Part shown: piece after piece, positions 7,858 to 15,664 of the stretch
Layout: each line of letters opens with the position of its first letter
How positions within the stretch are numbered: the first letter of the stretch is position 1
NCBI RefSeq assembly: GCF_004799325.1
Contig: NZ_SSMD01000003.1
Span: 1 to 64,000 of the forward strand
DNA from: Thalassobius vesicularis
GTDB lineage: Bacteria; Pseudomonadota; Alphaproteobacteria; Rhodobacterales; Rhodobacteraceae
DNA: 64,000 bases
Direction of reading: 5' to 3'
Notes under the pieces: model-generated
Seen by the model: the letters and a program-made list of their open reading frames with translations, nothing else
What the model was told of the DNA's origin: nothing
Database searches by the model: none
Position numbers and translations under genes: made by a program

Positions 7858-8439
7858 ATGAAAAAGACCATGTTTGCCGCCGGTGTCGCCGCCGCGATCC
7901 TGACCGCCGGACTGGCAGCCGCCGAGCCGCAGAAATACGTTCTGGACGCAAGCCACAGCCAGATCGTGTTCAACTACACCCACCTGGGGTTCTCGACGAC
8001 CTATGGCATGTTCTCGGGCTTTGACGGCGAGATCATGTTCGACCAGGAAAACCCCGCCGCGTCGTCGGTGACGGTGTCGTTCCCGGTGAAAACCATGCTG
8101 ACCGGCTGGGAAGAGCGTTTCGCCCACTTCATGTCGCCCGATTTCTTTGACGCCGCCGATGATGAGGCCGTCAGCTTTGTCTCGACCGGCATCGAAGTGA
8201 CCGGCGAGACCACCGCCAAGATCACCGGCGACCTGACCCTGAACGGCGTGACCAAGCCGGTCGTGCTGGACGCGGTTCTGAACCAGAAGGGCGACCACCC
8301 GATGGCGGGCAAGCCCTGGGCCGGTTTCAACGCAACCACCACGCTGCTGCGCTCGGATTACGGTCTGGGCCTGTACGCGCCCTATGTCAGCGACGAGGTT
8401 CAGGTCATGATCTCGGTCGAGGCGATGAAAGCCGAATAA
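7858..8439 (+). CDS. YceI-family periplasmic isoprenoid-binding protein
   Basis: A 193-residue protein. Residues 1-21 form a signal peptide (MKKTMFAAGVAAAILTAGLA, cleavage near AAAEP). The rest is a YceI lipocalin-like barrel: YVLDASHSQIVFNYTHLG, the GFDGEIMFD and FPVKTML strands, GDLTLNGVTKPVVLDA and AGFNATTTLLRSDYG. YceI proteins bind a polyisoprenoid quinone-like ligand in the periplasm, and their genes often sit by cytochrome b561 genes, as here, where the facing gene is a b561-YceI fusion. A strong shared terminator separates the two. Confidence 0.92.
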   Translation: MKKTMFAAGVAAAILTAGLAAAEPQKYVLDASHSQIVFNYTHLGFSTTYGMFSGFDGEIMFDQENPAASSVTVSFPVKTMLTGWEERFAHFMSPDFFDAADDEAVSFVSTGIEVTGETTAKITGDLTLNGVTKPVVLDAVLNQKGDHPMAGKPWAGFNATTTLLRSDYGLGLYAPYVSDEVQVMISVEAMKAE

Positions 8440-8460
8440 TCCCACGTACGGGACAACGAA

Positions 8461-8487
8461 AAAGCCGCCGGGAAACCGGCGGCTTTT
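8461..8487. terminator. Bidirectional terminator between yceI and the b561-YceI fusion gene
   Basis: AAAGCCGCCGG / CCGGCGGCTTTTTT with an AAA-rich loop. T runs on both strands serve the convergent genes. Confidence 0.88.
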
Positions 8488-8505
8488 TTGCGTTTGGGGT
8501 TTTGG

Positions 8506-9708
8506 TCAGGGGCGGGTTGCGGTCAGCTGGACCGAGATCGCCACGTCGAAGGCCAGGGTGCCGGGCTCGGCCACGCCGGCACCGATGGCAAAATCACGCC
8601 GGTCGGTGGTGGTGGTGCCGGCGACGGTGGCGGTGCCGTTTTCCAGCGTCAGGCTGAAGGGCAGGCTGAGGGGAATCGCGTGATCCTTGAGGCTGAGGGT
8701 GCCGATGGCCACGAATCCCTCGCTCTGCGCATGGATTTCGGCCTGGAATCGCGCGGTGGGAAAGGTGGTGGCGTCAAAGAAGTCCGGCCCCATCGCCTGC
8801 GCGGTCACGCTGCCCAAGCTCAGCGAGGGAATCGAGACGGTCACATCCACGGCCCCGCGCACGGGCTGCGTGCTGTCGGGGTCAAAGCTGATTTGCGCGG
8901 TCCAGTCGGTGAATTGGCCGGTCACGGGCTGGCCCATCTGGGTGATGGTGATGCCAAGGGTGCCGGTCTGGACCTGCCAGTCGCTTTGGGCTTGTTCCAG
9001 CACCGGGGCAGTCGTGGTCTGCAGGCTAAGCAGGCCGGTGGCGGTGGCGAACAGGGGCACCAGCGCCCAGCCAAGGATCGCGGCCACACCGGGCAGGCGC
9101 GAATGGCGCAGGGGCACGCCCGCCGGGGTGCCGCGGGTCATGCGGGCCAAGGTGGCATCGCGGTCGATCAGCGCGTGTTTCAGCGCGCCGCCGATATGCG
9201 CCAGCAGCGTGCCGATCAGCACCCAGACGAACAGGCCGTGCAGGGTCGAAGCGGCGTGCGAGACGGCCTCGGACTTGGGCACGAAGGGCAGGGACTGGCC
9301 GATCCCCCAGATCGGCGCGAATCCGGTGCTGGCGGCGTGGTGAACCCAGCCGGTCAGGGGAACGGCGACCAGCGAGATATACAGCGCGATGTGCACGGCC
9401 TCGGCGGCGAAGGTTTCCAGACGGCGCTGGGGATGCAGCGGGGCGGGGCGCGTCTGCAGCAGCATCCAGACCAGCCGCACCAGCGCCACGGCGAACAGCG
9501 CAACGCCCAGCGTCTTGTGCAGGGAAAACAGCGTGACGGTGCGGGCCAGCAACTGGGCTTCGGGCGCGGCCCCGGCGGCCTTGACCGCCTCGGCAAGGGA
9601 TTCGGCGACGAACCCCAGCGGAATCAGCGCAAGGATCAGCGCAGCGGTCAGCCAGTGCAGCGCACGGGCCAGCGGGCCATAGGACAGGGCGGTATTGTGC
9701 AGGGACAT
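8506..9708 (-). CDS. Cytochrome b561 fused to a YceI domain
   Basis: A 400-residue fusion. The first 200 or so residues form a di-haem cytochrome b561 membrane domain with four hydrophobic segments and candidate haem-ligand His residues at LHWLTAAL, SLHKTLG, EAVHIALY and TLHGLFVW. After a further membrane segment near 205-225 comes a YceI barrel (about 235-400: SDWQVQTGTLGITITQMG ... FDATTFPTARFQAEIHA ... GTLSLKDHAIPLSLPF), which should be periplasmic. The domain order implies electron transfer between membrane haem and a lipid-like ligand held by the YceI barrel; that is inference. It converges on a separate YceI gene. Confidence 0.9.
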   Translation of the reverse strand: MSLHNTALSYGPLARALHWLTAALILALIPLGFVAESLAEAVKAAGAAPEAQLLARTVTLFSLHKTLGVALFAVALVRLVWMLLQTRPAPLHPQRRLETFAAEAVHIALYISLVAVPLTGWVHHAASTGFAPIWGIGQSLPFVPKSEAVSHAASTLHGLFVWVLIGTLLAHIGGALKHALIDRDATLARMTRGTPAGVPLRHSRLPGVAAILGWALVPLFATATGLLSLQTTTAPVLEQAQSDWQVQTGTLGITITQMGQPVTGQFTDWTAQISFDPDSTQPVRGAVDVTVSIPSLSLGSVTAQAMGPDFFDATTFPTARFQAEIHAQSEGFVAIGTLSLKDHAIPLSLPFSLTLENGTATVAGTTTTDRRDFAIGAGVAEPGTLAFDVAISVQLTATRP

Positions 9709-9878
9709 CGGGGCCTCGTTCGCGAAAAGGGTGTGGACAAGCTACGCCTGCTGCGTCGCGGCGCAAATCCGCATGGGCGCGCACACCCTGCGCATCTGCG
9801 AACATGTGGCTGTTTTACTTGTGGTCAACCCGTCAGGCGGCTACACCGGCTGAAACGCTAAATGGGACGAGGACGACC

Positions 9879-10814
9879 ATGACGACTGCTTTCGTTTTCC
9901 CCGGTCAGGGGGCACAGACCATCGGTATGGGCAAGGCCCTGGCCGACGCCTATCCTGCGGCCAAGGCCGTGTTCGAAGAGGTGGACAATGCCCTGGGCGA
10001 AAAGCTGAGCGCGCTGATCTGGGAGGGGGATCAGGACCAGCTGACCCTGACGCAGAACGCGCAGCCGGCGCTGATGGCGACCTCGCTGGCGGCCCTGCGC
10101 GCGCTGGAGTCCGAAGGGCTGGTGCTGGCCGAACGCGCCTCTTTCGTGGCGGGGCATTCGCTGGGCGAATACTCGGCGCTGGCGGCGGCGGGCTCGCTGT
10201 CGATCAGCGATGCGGCGCGCCTGCTGCGCACCCGCGGTCTGGCGATGCAACAGGCGGTGCCGGTCGGCGTGGGCGCCATGGCGGCCCTGCTGGGCCTGGA
10301 TTTCGAGACCGCCCGCGACGTGGCTGCCGCCGCAGCCCAAGGCGATGTCTGCCAGGCTGCGAACGACAATGATCCGGCGCAGGTCGTGGTCTCGGGGCAC
10401 AAGGCCGCCGTGGAACGCGCGGTCGAGCTGGCCAAGGAACAAGGCGCTAAGCGCGCGGTGATGCTGCCCGTCAGCGCCCCGTTCCATTGCGAACTGATGG
10501 CCCCCGCTGCCCGCGTGATGGCCGAGGCGCTGGACGACGTGGAGATCAACGACCCCGTGGTACCGCTGGTCGCCAACGTGGTGGCCGAGGCGGTGACGGA
10601 TGCGACCATGATCCGCTCGCTGCTGGTGGACCAGGTGACCGGCTCGGTCCGCTGGCGCGAAAGCGTGTTGTTCATGGCCGAACAGGGCGTCACCGAGATC
10701 TGGGAGATCGGCGCAGGCAAAGCCCTGTCCGGCATGATCCGCCGCATCGAGAAGTCGATCGCCTGCAAGGCCGTCGGCACCCCCGAAGACGTGGCATCGG
10801 CGCTGAACGGCTGA
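9879..10814 (+). CDS. fabD: Malonyl-CoA:ACP transacylase
   Basis: A 311-residue enzyme that moves malonyl from CoA to acyl carrier protein. It starts MTTAFVFPGQGAQTIGMG, has the nucleophilic serine in AGHSLGEYSAL (about residue 92) and the catalytic His in VSAPFHCELM (about 200). The start at 9879 follows GGACGAC and matches the family's N terminus. First gene of the fabD-fabG-acpP...fabF run; it is divergent from the b561-YceI gene across a 170-bp gap. Confidence 0.97.
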   Translation: MTTAFVFPGQGAQTIGMGKALADAYPAAKAVFEEVDNALGEKLSALIWEGDQDQLTLTQNAQPALMATSLAALRALESEGLVLAERASFVAGHSLGEYSALAAAGSLSISDAARLLRTRGLAMQQAVPVGVGAMAALLGLDFETARDVAAAAAQGDVCQAANDNDPAQVVVSGHKAAVERAVELAKEQGAKRAVMLPVSAPFHCELMAPAARVMAEALDDVEINDPVVPLVANVVAEAVTDATMIRSLLVDQVTGSVRWRESVLFMAEQGVTEIWEIGAGKALSGMIRRIEKSIACKAVGTPEDVASALNG

Positions 10815-10821
10815 GCCGGGC

Positions 10822-10868
10822 CAAGAATTTTTCAAAAATTCTTGACCAATTTCTTTGAAAGAAATTGG
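10822..10868. repeat. Two back-to-back perfect palindromes between fabD and fabG
   Basis: First palindrome 10822-10844: arms CAAGAATTTTT and AAAAATTCTTG around one C. Second palindrome 10846-10868: arms CCAATTTCTTT and AAAGAAATTGG around one G. Each has an 11-bp perfect stem. Neither is followed by a T run. A degenerate relative (CAAGAATTTTGGCCAATTGG) lies at about 62830. They look like a dispersed palindromic element rather than a simple terminator. Confidence 0.6.
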
Positions 10869-10888
10869 CCGGGAGAAAGGACCAAGAC

Positions 10889-11626
10889 ATGTTTGACCTG
10901 ACTGGAAAATGCGCGCTGATCACCGGCGCGTCGGGCGGTATCGGTGGGGCCATCGCCAAGGCGCTGCACGGCGCGGGCGCAACCGTCGCCCTGAGCGGCA
11001 CCCGCGTTGAGCCGCTGGAGGCGCTGGCCGCCGAGCTGGGCGATCGCACCCATGTGCTGCCCTGCAACCTGTCGGACCCGGCGGCGGTGGATGCCCTGCC
11101 GAAACAGGCGCTCGAGGCGATGGGCGCCGTGGACATCCTGGTGAACAACGCCGGGATCACCCGCGACCAGATCTTCATGCGGATGTCGGATGACGAATGG
11201 CAGTCGGTCATCGACGTGAACCTGACCGCCACCATGCGCCTCTGCCGCGGCGTGATGCGCCCGATGATGAAGGCGCGCTGGGGCCGGATCGTGAACATCA
11301 GCTCGATCGTGGGGGCCACCGGCAACCCGGGGCAGGTGAACTATGCTGCCTCGAAGGCCGGTATGGTCGGCCTGACCAAATCCATCGCCTACGAGGTCGC
11401 CAGCCGTGGCATCACCGCCAACGCGGTCGCCCCCGGCTTTATCGCGACCGCGATGACCGACAAGCTGAACGACGACCAGAAGGCCGCGATCAACACCAAG
11501 ATCCCGGCCGCGCGCATGGGCACGCCCGAAGAAATCGCAGCTGCCGTGCTGTACCTGGCCAGTCCCGAGGCAGGCTATGTCACCGGCACCACGCTGCACG
11601 TCAACGGCGGCATGGCGATGCTGTAA
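10889..11626 (+). CDS. fabG: 3-oxoacyl-[ACP] reductase
   Basis: A 245-residue short-chain dehydrogenase that reduces beta-ketoacyl-ACP with NADPH. The cofactor site TGASGGIGG is at residues 13-21, the NNAG motif near 87, and the catalytic Ser (ISSIVG), Tyr and Lys (YAASKAG) near 136, 149 and 153. The ATG follows GGAGAAAGGACC. It is downstream of fabD across the palindromic pair and upstream of acpP. Confidence 0.96.
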   Translation: MFDLTGKCALITGASGGIGGAIAKALHGAGATVALSGTRVEPLEALAAELGDRTHVLPCNLSDPAAVDALPKQALEAMGAVDILVNNAGITRDQIFMRMSDDEWQSVIDVNLTATMRLCRGVMRPMMKARWGRIVNISSIVGATGNPGQVNYAASKAGMVGLTKSIAYEVASRGITANAVAPGFIATAMTDKLNDDQKAAINTKIPAARMGTPEEIAAAVLYLASPEAGYVTGTTLHVNGGMAML

Positions 11627-11650
11627 TCGCCGCCTTGGCACGGGATGCGA

Positions 11651-11672
11651 CACCCGGTCCGAGGACCGGGTG
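11651..11672 (+). terminator. GC-rich hairpin after fabG
   Basis: A perfect 10-bp stem CACCCGGTCC / GGACCGGGTG with a two-base GA centre, 25 bases after the fabG stop. It lacks a T run, so it may be a weak terminator or an mRNA stabiliser separating fabG from the acpP promoter. Confidence 0.45.
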
Positions 11673-11705
11673 ACCGCTTTCTGGGAAATGGCGCTGCGAA
11701 AGCAT

Positions 11706-11733
11706 TTGCCTCACCCGTCCCATGTGCTATAGG
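11706..11733 (+). promoter_or_regulatory. Candidate promoter of acpP
   Basis: TTGCCT (11706-11711) and TATAGG (11728-11733) are separated by 16 bases. Transcription from here gives a leader of about 150 bases with a CCCGGTACACCGGG hairpin (about 11799-11812) before the acpP start. An own promoter fits the very high ACP demand. Confidence 0.5.
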
Positions 11734-11887
11734 CCACGCAGATTTTCCGGGGGGCGGCTTGCCCGGCTGGACTACCCGCTTGCGGGAATATCAACCGCCC
11801 GGTACACCGGGCATGACAGTGAAGCCATCCCCGCGGGCGAGGGCGGAGAACCGGGCAGAGAGCCCAACAAAGTATGAGGACTTTGAA

Positions 11888-12121
11888 ATGAGCGATATCG
11901 CAGACCGCGTGAAGAAAATCGTCGTCGAGCACCTGGGCGTCGAAGAAGACAAGGTGACCGAGAACGCGTCGTTCATCGACGATCTGGGCGCAGACAGCCT
12001 GGACACCGTGGAACTGGTGATGGCCTTCGAAGAAGAGTTCGGCATCGAGATCCCCGATGACGCAGCCGAAACCATCCAGACCTTCGGCGACGCGGTGAAG
12101 TTCATCACCGAAGCATCCTGA
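11888..12121 (+). CDS. acpP: Acyl carrier protein
   Basis: A 77-residue acidic protein with the phosphopantetheine attachment serine S37 in [13 protein letters not shown]. It carries growing acyl chains for fatty acid and lipid synthesis and gives acyl-ACP to enzymes such as LuxI. The reading frame is open far upstream, but ATG 11888, preceded by TGAGGACTT, gives the canonical N terminus [11 protein letters not shown] terminator follows 29 bp downstream. Confidence 0.98.
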   Translation: MSDIADRVKKIVVEHLGVEEDKVTENASFIDDLGADSLDTVELVMAFEEEFGIEIPDDAAETIQTFGDAVKFITEAS

Positions 12122-12129
12122 TCCCTGTC

Positions 12130-13026
12130 CTACGACAGATCTAGATCCGGAACGGCACCCATCGGGTGCCGTTCTGCGTTTGGGGCGTGCAGTTTGCGGT
12201 TCAGCTCCAACAACTCGGCCAGATCGGCGGCGGGAATGGCGTGGCGAAAGTCCAGCCCTGCATAGAGCGCATTGCGCCAGACGATTCGCGCCTCGACCTG
12301 CCAGCCATGAGAACGCAGCACGACGAATTCGGCCCCCGAGGGCAGAGGCAGGTGCAGTTGCACCTTGGCGCCCAGCTGGCTGATGTCGTGCAGGGTGCCG
12401 GATCGCGTGACCCCATCGGCCGAAACCGCGCACATCAGCGCACAGGGGTGGCGGACGGCGCGGCGGCGGTGCCATTCGGCCCGGTGGCGCAGGGCGATGG
12501 CCAGCAGGGCCAGCCCGGCCGAGATCAGCAGGGCGATGACGCTGGTGCTGGCGGTGATCGTCGGCAGCTCGGACCGGCCACCGGGATCGGCGGGGCGCGG
12601 GAACGAGGCCAGCGGGCCGACCGAGCGGGCGGTGGAGGTTTCGCTCCAGCTCGGCTCGGTATCGCAGCGCATGTGAGAGATCAGGTAGCGGATTTGCGCG
12701 GTATAGGCCGCTGGATCCGCCTGTTGGGCCCCGCTCAGCAGGCTGCGTTGGGCGCGAACGAAGGCTTCGATGTCGGGGGTTTGCGCGCTCAGCCCGTCGG
12801 CGCGCATGTGGGGGGCGACGTCGGGCTGCGGATAACGCGCCAGCACCTGGCCCAGATCGCGGGCGGCCTGCGCGCCTTGCGGGCTGTCGCGGCGCTGCTG
12901 GTAACGCTCGGCCAGATGATAGACCTGCAACAGCCAGTCGCGCGTCGCGCAGTCATCCTGCGCGCGCAAGCCCGTCGGCAGCAGTAGCAACAGGCAGAGC
13001 GCAATCCCGGCCGTGGATCGTGTCAT
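12130..13026 (-). CDS. PilZ-domain membrane protein with periplasmic N-terminal region
   Basis: A 298-residue protein. Residues 1-22 are a signal peptide (ALCLLLLLPTGLRA), followed by a helical, Gln/Ala-rich periplasmic region with two or three Cys residues, a membrane segment at about 162-182 (VIALLISAGLALLAIAL) and a cytoplasmic PilZ domain (about 185-280) with RRAVRHPC and DISQLGAKVQL. The PilZ c-di-GMP signature is normally RxxxR...D/NxSxxG; RRAVRH and DISQLG fit it, so c-di-GMP binding is plausible but not certain. Its last codons read through the acpP terminator on the opposite strand. Confidence 0.8.
   Translation of the reverse strand: MTRSTAGIALCLLLLLPTGLRAQDDCATRDWLLQVYHLAERYQQRRDSPQGAQAARDLGQVLARYPQPDVAPHMRADGLSAQTPDIEAFVRAQRSLLSGAQQADPAAYTAQIRYLISHMRCDTEPSWSETSTARSVGPLASFPRPADPGGRSELPTITASTSVIALLISAGLALLAIALRHRAEWHRRRAVRHPCALMCAVSADGVTRSGTLHDISQLGAKVQLHLPLPSGAEFVVLRSHGWQVEARIVWRNALYAGLDFRHAIPAADLAELLELNRKLHAPNAERHPMGAVPDLDLS
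12150..12176 (+). terminator. Intrinsic terminator after acpP
   Basis: Stem AACGGCACCC / GGGTGCCGTT with loop ATC, followed by CTGCGTTT. It lies inside the coding end of the convergent PilZ gene, so its sequence also encodes residues near that protein's C terminus. Confidence 0.75.
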
Positions 13027-13203
13027 GTCAGAGTTTCCCTTGGGTCGGCCCTTTGTTTCACAAAGCCGTTAACCGCTTCCTTAGATTGGCCGAACCCCCG
13101 GCATTTCCTTGCGAGATGGCCGCGCGATGGCGTCCCACTCTTGCCCATGGGGTAGGATGCAGGGTAAGAGCGGAGAAAGACTGATGAGGAAGGGCATAGA
13201 AAC

Positions 13204-14463
13204 ATGCGTCGTGTCGTTGTAACTGGGCTTGGACTGGTCACCCCGCTGGCATGCGGTGTCGAGGAAACCTGGAGCCGTCTGCTGGCCGGGGAATCCGGAG
13301 CAGGCCCCATCACCCGTTTTGACGCCAGCAATCTGGCGACCACTTACGCCTGCGAATTGCCGCTGGGCGATGGCACCAACGGCACGTTCAATGCCGACGA
13401 CTGGATGGAGCCGAAAGAGCGCCGCAAGGTCGATGATTTCATCCTGTACGGCTATGCCGCCGCGATCCAGGCGGTGACGGATTCGGGCTGGATGCCCGAG
13501 GATAACGAAAGCCGCGAACGCACCGGCGTGATGATCGGCTCGGGTATCGGCGGGCTGCAGTCCATCGAAGAAGGCGCGATCACCCTGAAGGAAAAGGGCC
13601 CGCGCCGGATTTCTCCGTTCTTCATTCCGGGGGCGCTGATCAACCTGATCTCGGGTCAGGTCAGCATCAAGTATGGCTTCAAGGGCCCGAACCACGCGGT
13701 TGTGACGGCGTGCTCGACCGGGGCGCATGCGATCGGTGACGCGGCGCGTCTGATCCAGTGGGGCGACGCGGACGTGATGCTGGCAGGCGGTGCGGAATCG
13801 GCGATCACGCCGCTGGGCATCGCGGGCTTCAACGCGTGCAAGGCGCTGTCGACCAAGCGCGGCGACGAGCCGACCAAGGCCAGCCGCCCCTATGACGCGG
13901 ATCGCGACGGGTTCGTGATGGGCGAGGGCGCAGGCGTCGTCGTTCTGGAAGAATACGAACACGCCAAGGCGCGCGGCGCCAAGATCTATGCCGAAGTGCT
14001 GGGCTATGGCCTGTCGGGCGACGCCTATCACATCACCGCCCCGTCCGAGGATGGCGATGGCGGGTTCCGCTCGATGACCGCGGCGCTGAAGCGTGCGGGC
14101 GTCACCCCGGATCAGATCGACTACATCAACGCGCATGGCACCTCGACCATGGCGGACGTGATCGAGCTGGGCGCGGTCGAACGTCTGCTGGGCGCTGCGG
14201 CCAGCAAGGCGACCATGTCCTCGACCAAGTCGGCCACCGGGCACCTGCTGGGTGCGGCTGGCGCGATCGAGGCGATCTTCTCGATCCTGGCGATCCGCGA
14301 TCAGGTCGCGCCGCCGACCATCAACCTGGACAACCCGGCGATCGAAACCCCGATCGACCTGGCCCCGAACGTCAAGCGTGAGCGCAAGATCGACATCGCC
14401 CTGTCGAACAGCTTTGGCTTTGGCGGCACCAACGCGAGCGTCGTGTTCGGGAAAGTCAGCTGA
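13204..14463 (+). CDS. fabF: 3-oxoacyl-[ACP] synthase II
   Basis: A 419-residue condensing enzyme that elongates acyl-ACP with malonyl-ACP. The catalytic triad is visible: Cys in VVTACSTGAHAIG (about residue 170), His in NAHGTSTMAD (about 308) and His in KSATGHLLGAAG (about 345); the C terminus has NSFGFGGTNAS. It starts MRRVVVTGLGLVTPL, and AGGAAGGGC lies upstream. The stop codon overlaps the mltG start (TGATG), showing translational coupling. Confidence 0.97.
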   Translation: MRRVVVTGLGLVTPLACGVEETWSRLLAGESGAGPITRFDASNLATTYACELPLGDGTNGTFNADDWMEPKERRKVDDFILYGYAAAIQAVTDSGWMPEDNESRERTGVMIGSGIGGLQSIEEGAITLKEKGPRRISPFFIPGALINLISGQVSIKYGFKGPNHAVVTACSTGAHAIGDAARLIQWGDADVMLAGGAESAITPLGIAGFNACKALSTKRGDEPTKASRPYDADRDGFVMGEGAGVVVLEEYEHAKARGAKIYAEVLGYGLSGDAYHITAPSEDGDGGFRSMTAALKRAGVTPDQIDYINAHGTSTMADVIELGAVERLLGAAASKATMSSTKSATGHLLGAAGAIEAIFSILAIRDQVAPPTINLDNPAIETPIDLAPNVKRERKIDIALSNSFGFGGTNASVVFGKVS

Positions 14464-15626
14464 TGTGGCGATCCATCGCGTCTAACGCGCTGACGATGAT
14501 GATCGTGGCGCTGTTCCTTGCGGGCGGCGTCGTGATCTGGGGCAAGCGTCAGTACGAAACCGCCGGTCCGCTGGATACGCCGGTGTGTCTGCGCGTGGAA
14601 AGCGGCTCGAACCTGAAAAAGGTCAGCGCGACGCTGGAGAACGAGGGCGCGATCACCAACAGCACGATCTTTCGTCTGGGCGCGGATTACACCGACAAGG
14701 CCAACAAGCTGAAGGCGGGGTCGTTCCTGGTGCCCGCCGGGGCGTCGATGGCCGAGATCGTGGATATCGTCACGCGCGGCGGGGCTTCGACCTGCGGCAC
14801 CGAGGTGGTGTTCCGCGTCGGTGTCACCTCGTCCGTCGTCGAGGTGCGCGAGCTGGACCCGACCACCAACCGCTACGTGGAAAAGGCCGAGTTCGACCCG
14901 GCAGCGGCTGAAAAGCCCGCAGAATACACCAAGGTGCGCGGTCAGGCCGACACGCGCTATCGCATCGCGGTGGCCGAAGGCGTGACCAGCTGGCAGGTGG
15001 TGGACGCGCTGTCGCGCATCGACCTGCTGGAAGGCGAGGCCGAGCTGCCCGAAGAGGGACGCCTGGCGCCCGACAGCTATGAGGTTGAGGTCGGCGATAC
15101 GCGGGCCTCGGTGCTGACGCGGATGGCCGACAAGCAGGCGCTGATCCTGGAAGAGGCGTGGAAGAACCGTGTCGACGGCTTGCCGATCAACTCGGCCGCC
15201 GAGGCGCTGATCCTGGCCTCGATCATCGAAAAGGAAACCGGTGTCGCCGAAGAGCGCCGCACGGTGGCCAGCGTCTTTATCAACCGTCTGAACCGGGGCA
15301 TGCGTCTGCAGACCGACCCGACGGTGATTTATGGCGTCACCAAGGGGCAGGGCGTGCTGGGCCGTGGCCTGCGCCAGAGCGAGCTGCGCCGCGAGACGCC
15401 GTGGAACACCTATCTGATCGACGGGCTGCCGCCGACCCCCATCGCCAACCCCGGCAAGGCCAGCATCGAGGCCGCGCTGGACCCGGCGCAGACGAAATAC
15501 GTGTATTTCGTGGCGGATGGATCAGGTGGCCACGTCTTTGCGGAAACCCTGGACGAGCATAACCGCAACGTCGCCAAGTGGCGGCAGATCGAAGCGGAAC
15601 GGGCCAAGCAGGACGACAACCAGTAA
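14463..15626 (+). CDS. mltG: Endolytic murein transglycosylase MltG (YceG-like)
   Basis: A 387-residue inner-membrane protein: one N-terminal membrane anchor (about 8-25, MMIVALFLAGGVVIWG), a periplasmic LysM-like region, and the YceG catalytic domain with the Glu in LASIIEKETGVAEER (about residue 257) and the NRLNRGMRLQTDPTVIYG block. MltG cuts nascent peptidoglycan strands and sets glycan length. The link to fabF is conserved in many Proteobacteria. It overlaps the fabF stop by one base and ends at a strong terminator. Confidence 0.95.
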   Translation: MWRSIASNALTMMIVALFLAGGVVIWGKRQYETAGPLDTPVCLRVESGSNLKKVSATLENEGAITNSTIFRLGADYTDKANKLKAGSFLVPAGASMAEIVDIVTRGGASTCGTEVVFRVGVTSSVVEVRELDPTTNRYVEKAEFDPAAAEKPAEYTKVRGQADTRYRIAVAEGVTSWQVVDALSRIDLLEGEAELPEEGRLAPDSYEVEVGDTRASVLTRMADKQALILEEAWKNRVDGLPINSAAEALILASIIEKETGVAEERRTVASVFINRLNRGMRLQTDPTVIYGVTKGQGVLGRGLRQSELRRETPWNTYLIDGLPPTPIANPGKASIEAALDPAQTKYVYFVADGSGGHVFAETLDEHNRNVAKWRQIEAERAKQDDNQ

Positions 15627-15631
15627 CGCAG

Positions 15632-15662
15632 AACGCCTCGACACCGTGTCGGGGCGTTTTTC
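15632..15662 (+). terminator. Intrinsic terminator after mltG
   Basis: AACGCCTCGACAC / GTGTCGGGGCGTTTTT, followed by a T run, six bases after the mltG stop. Confidence 0.85.
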
Positions 15663-15664
15663 GT

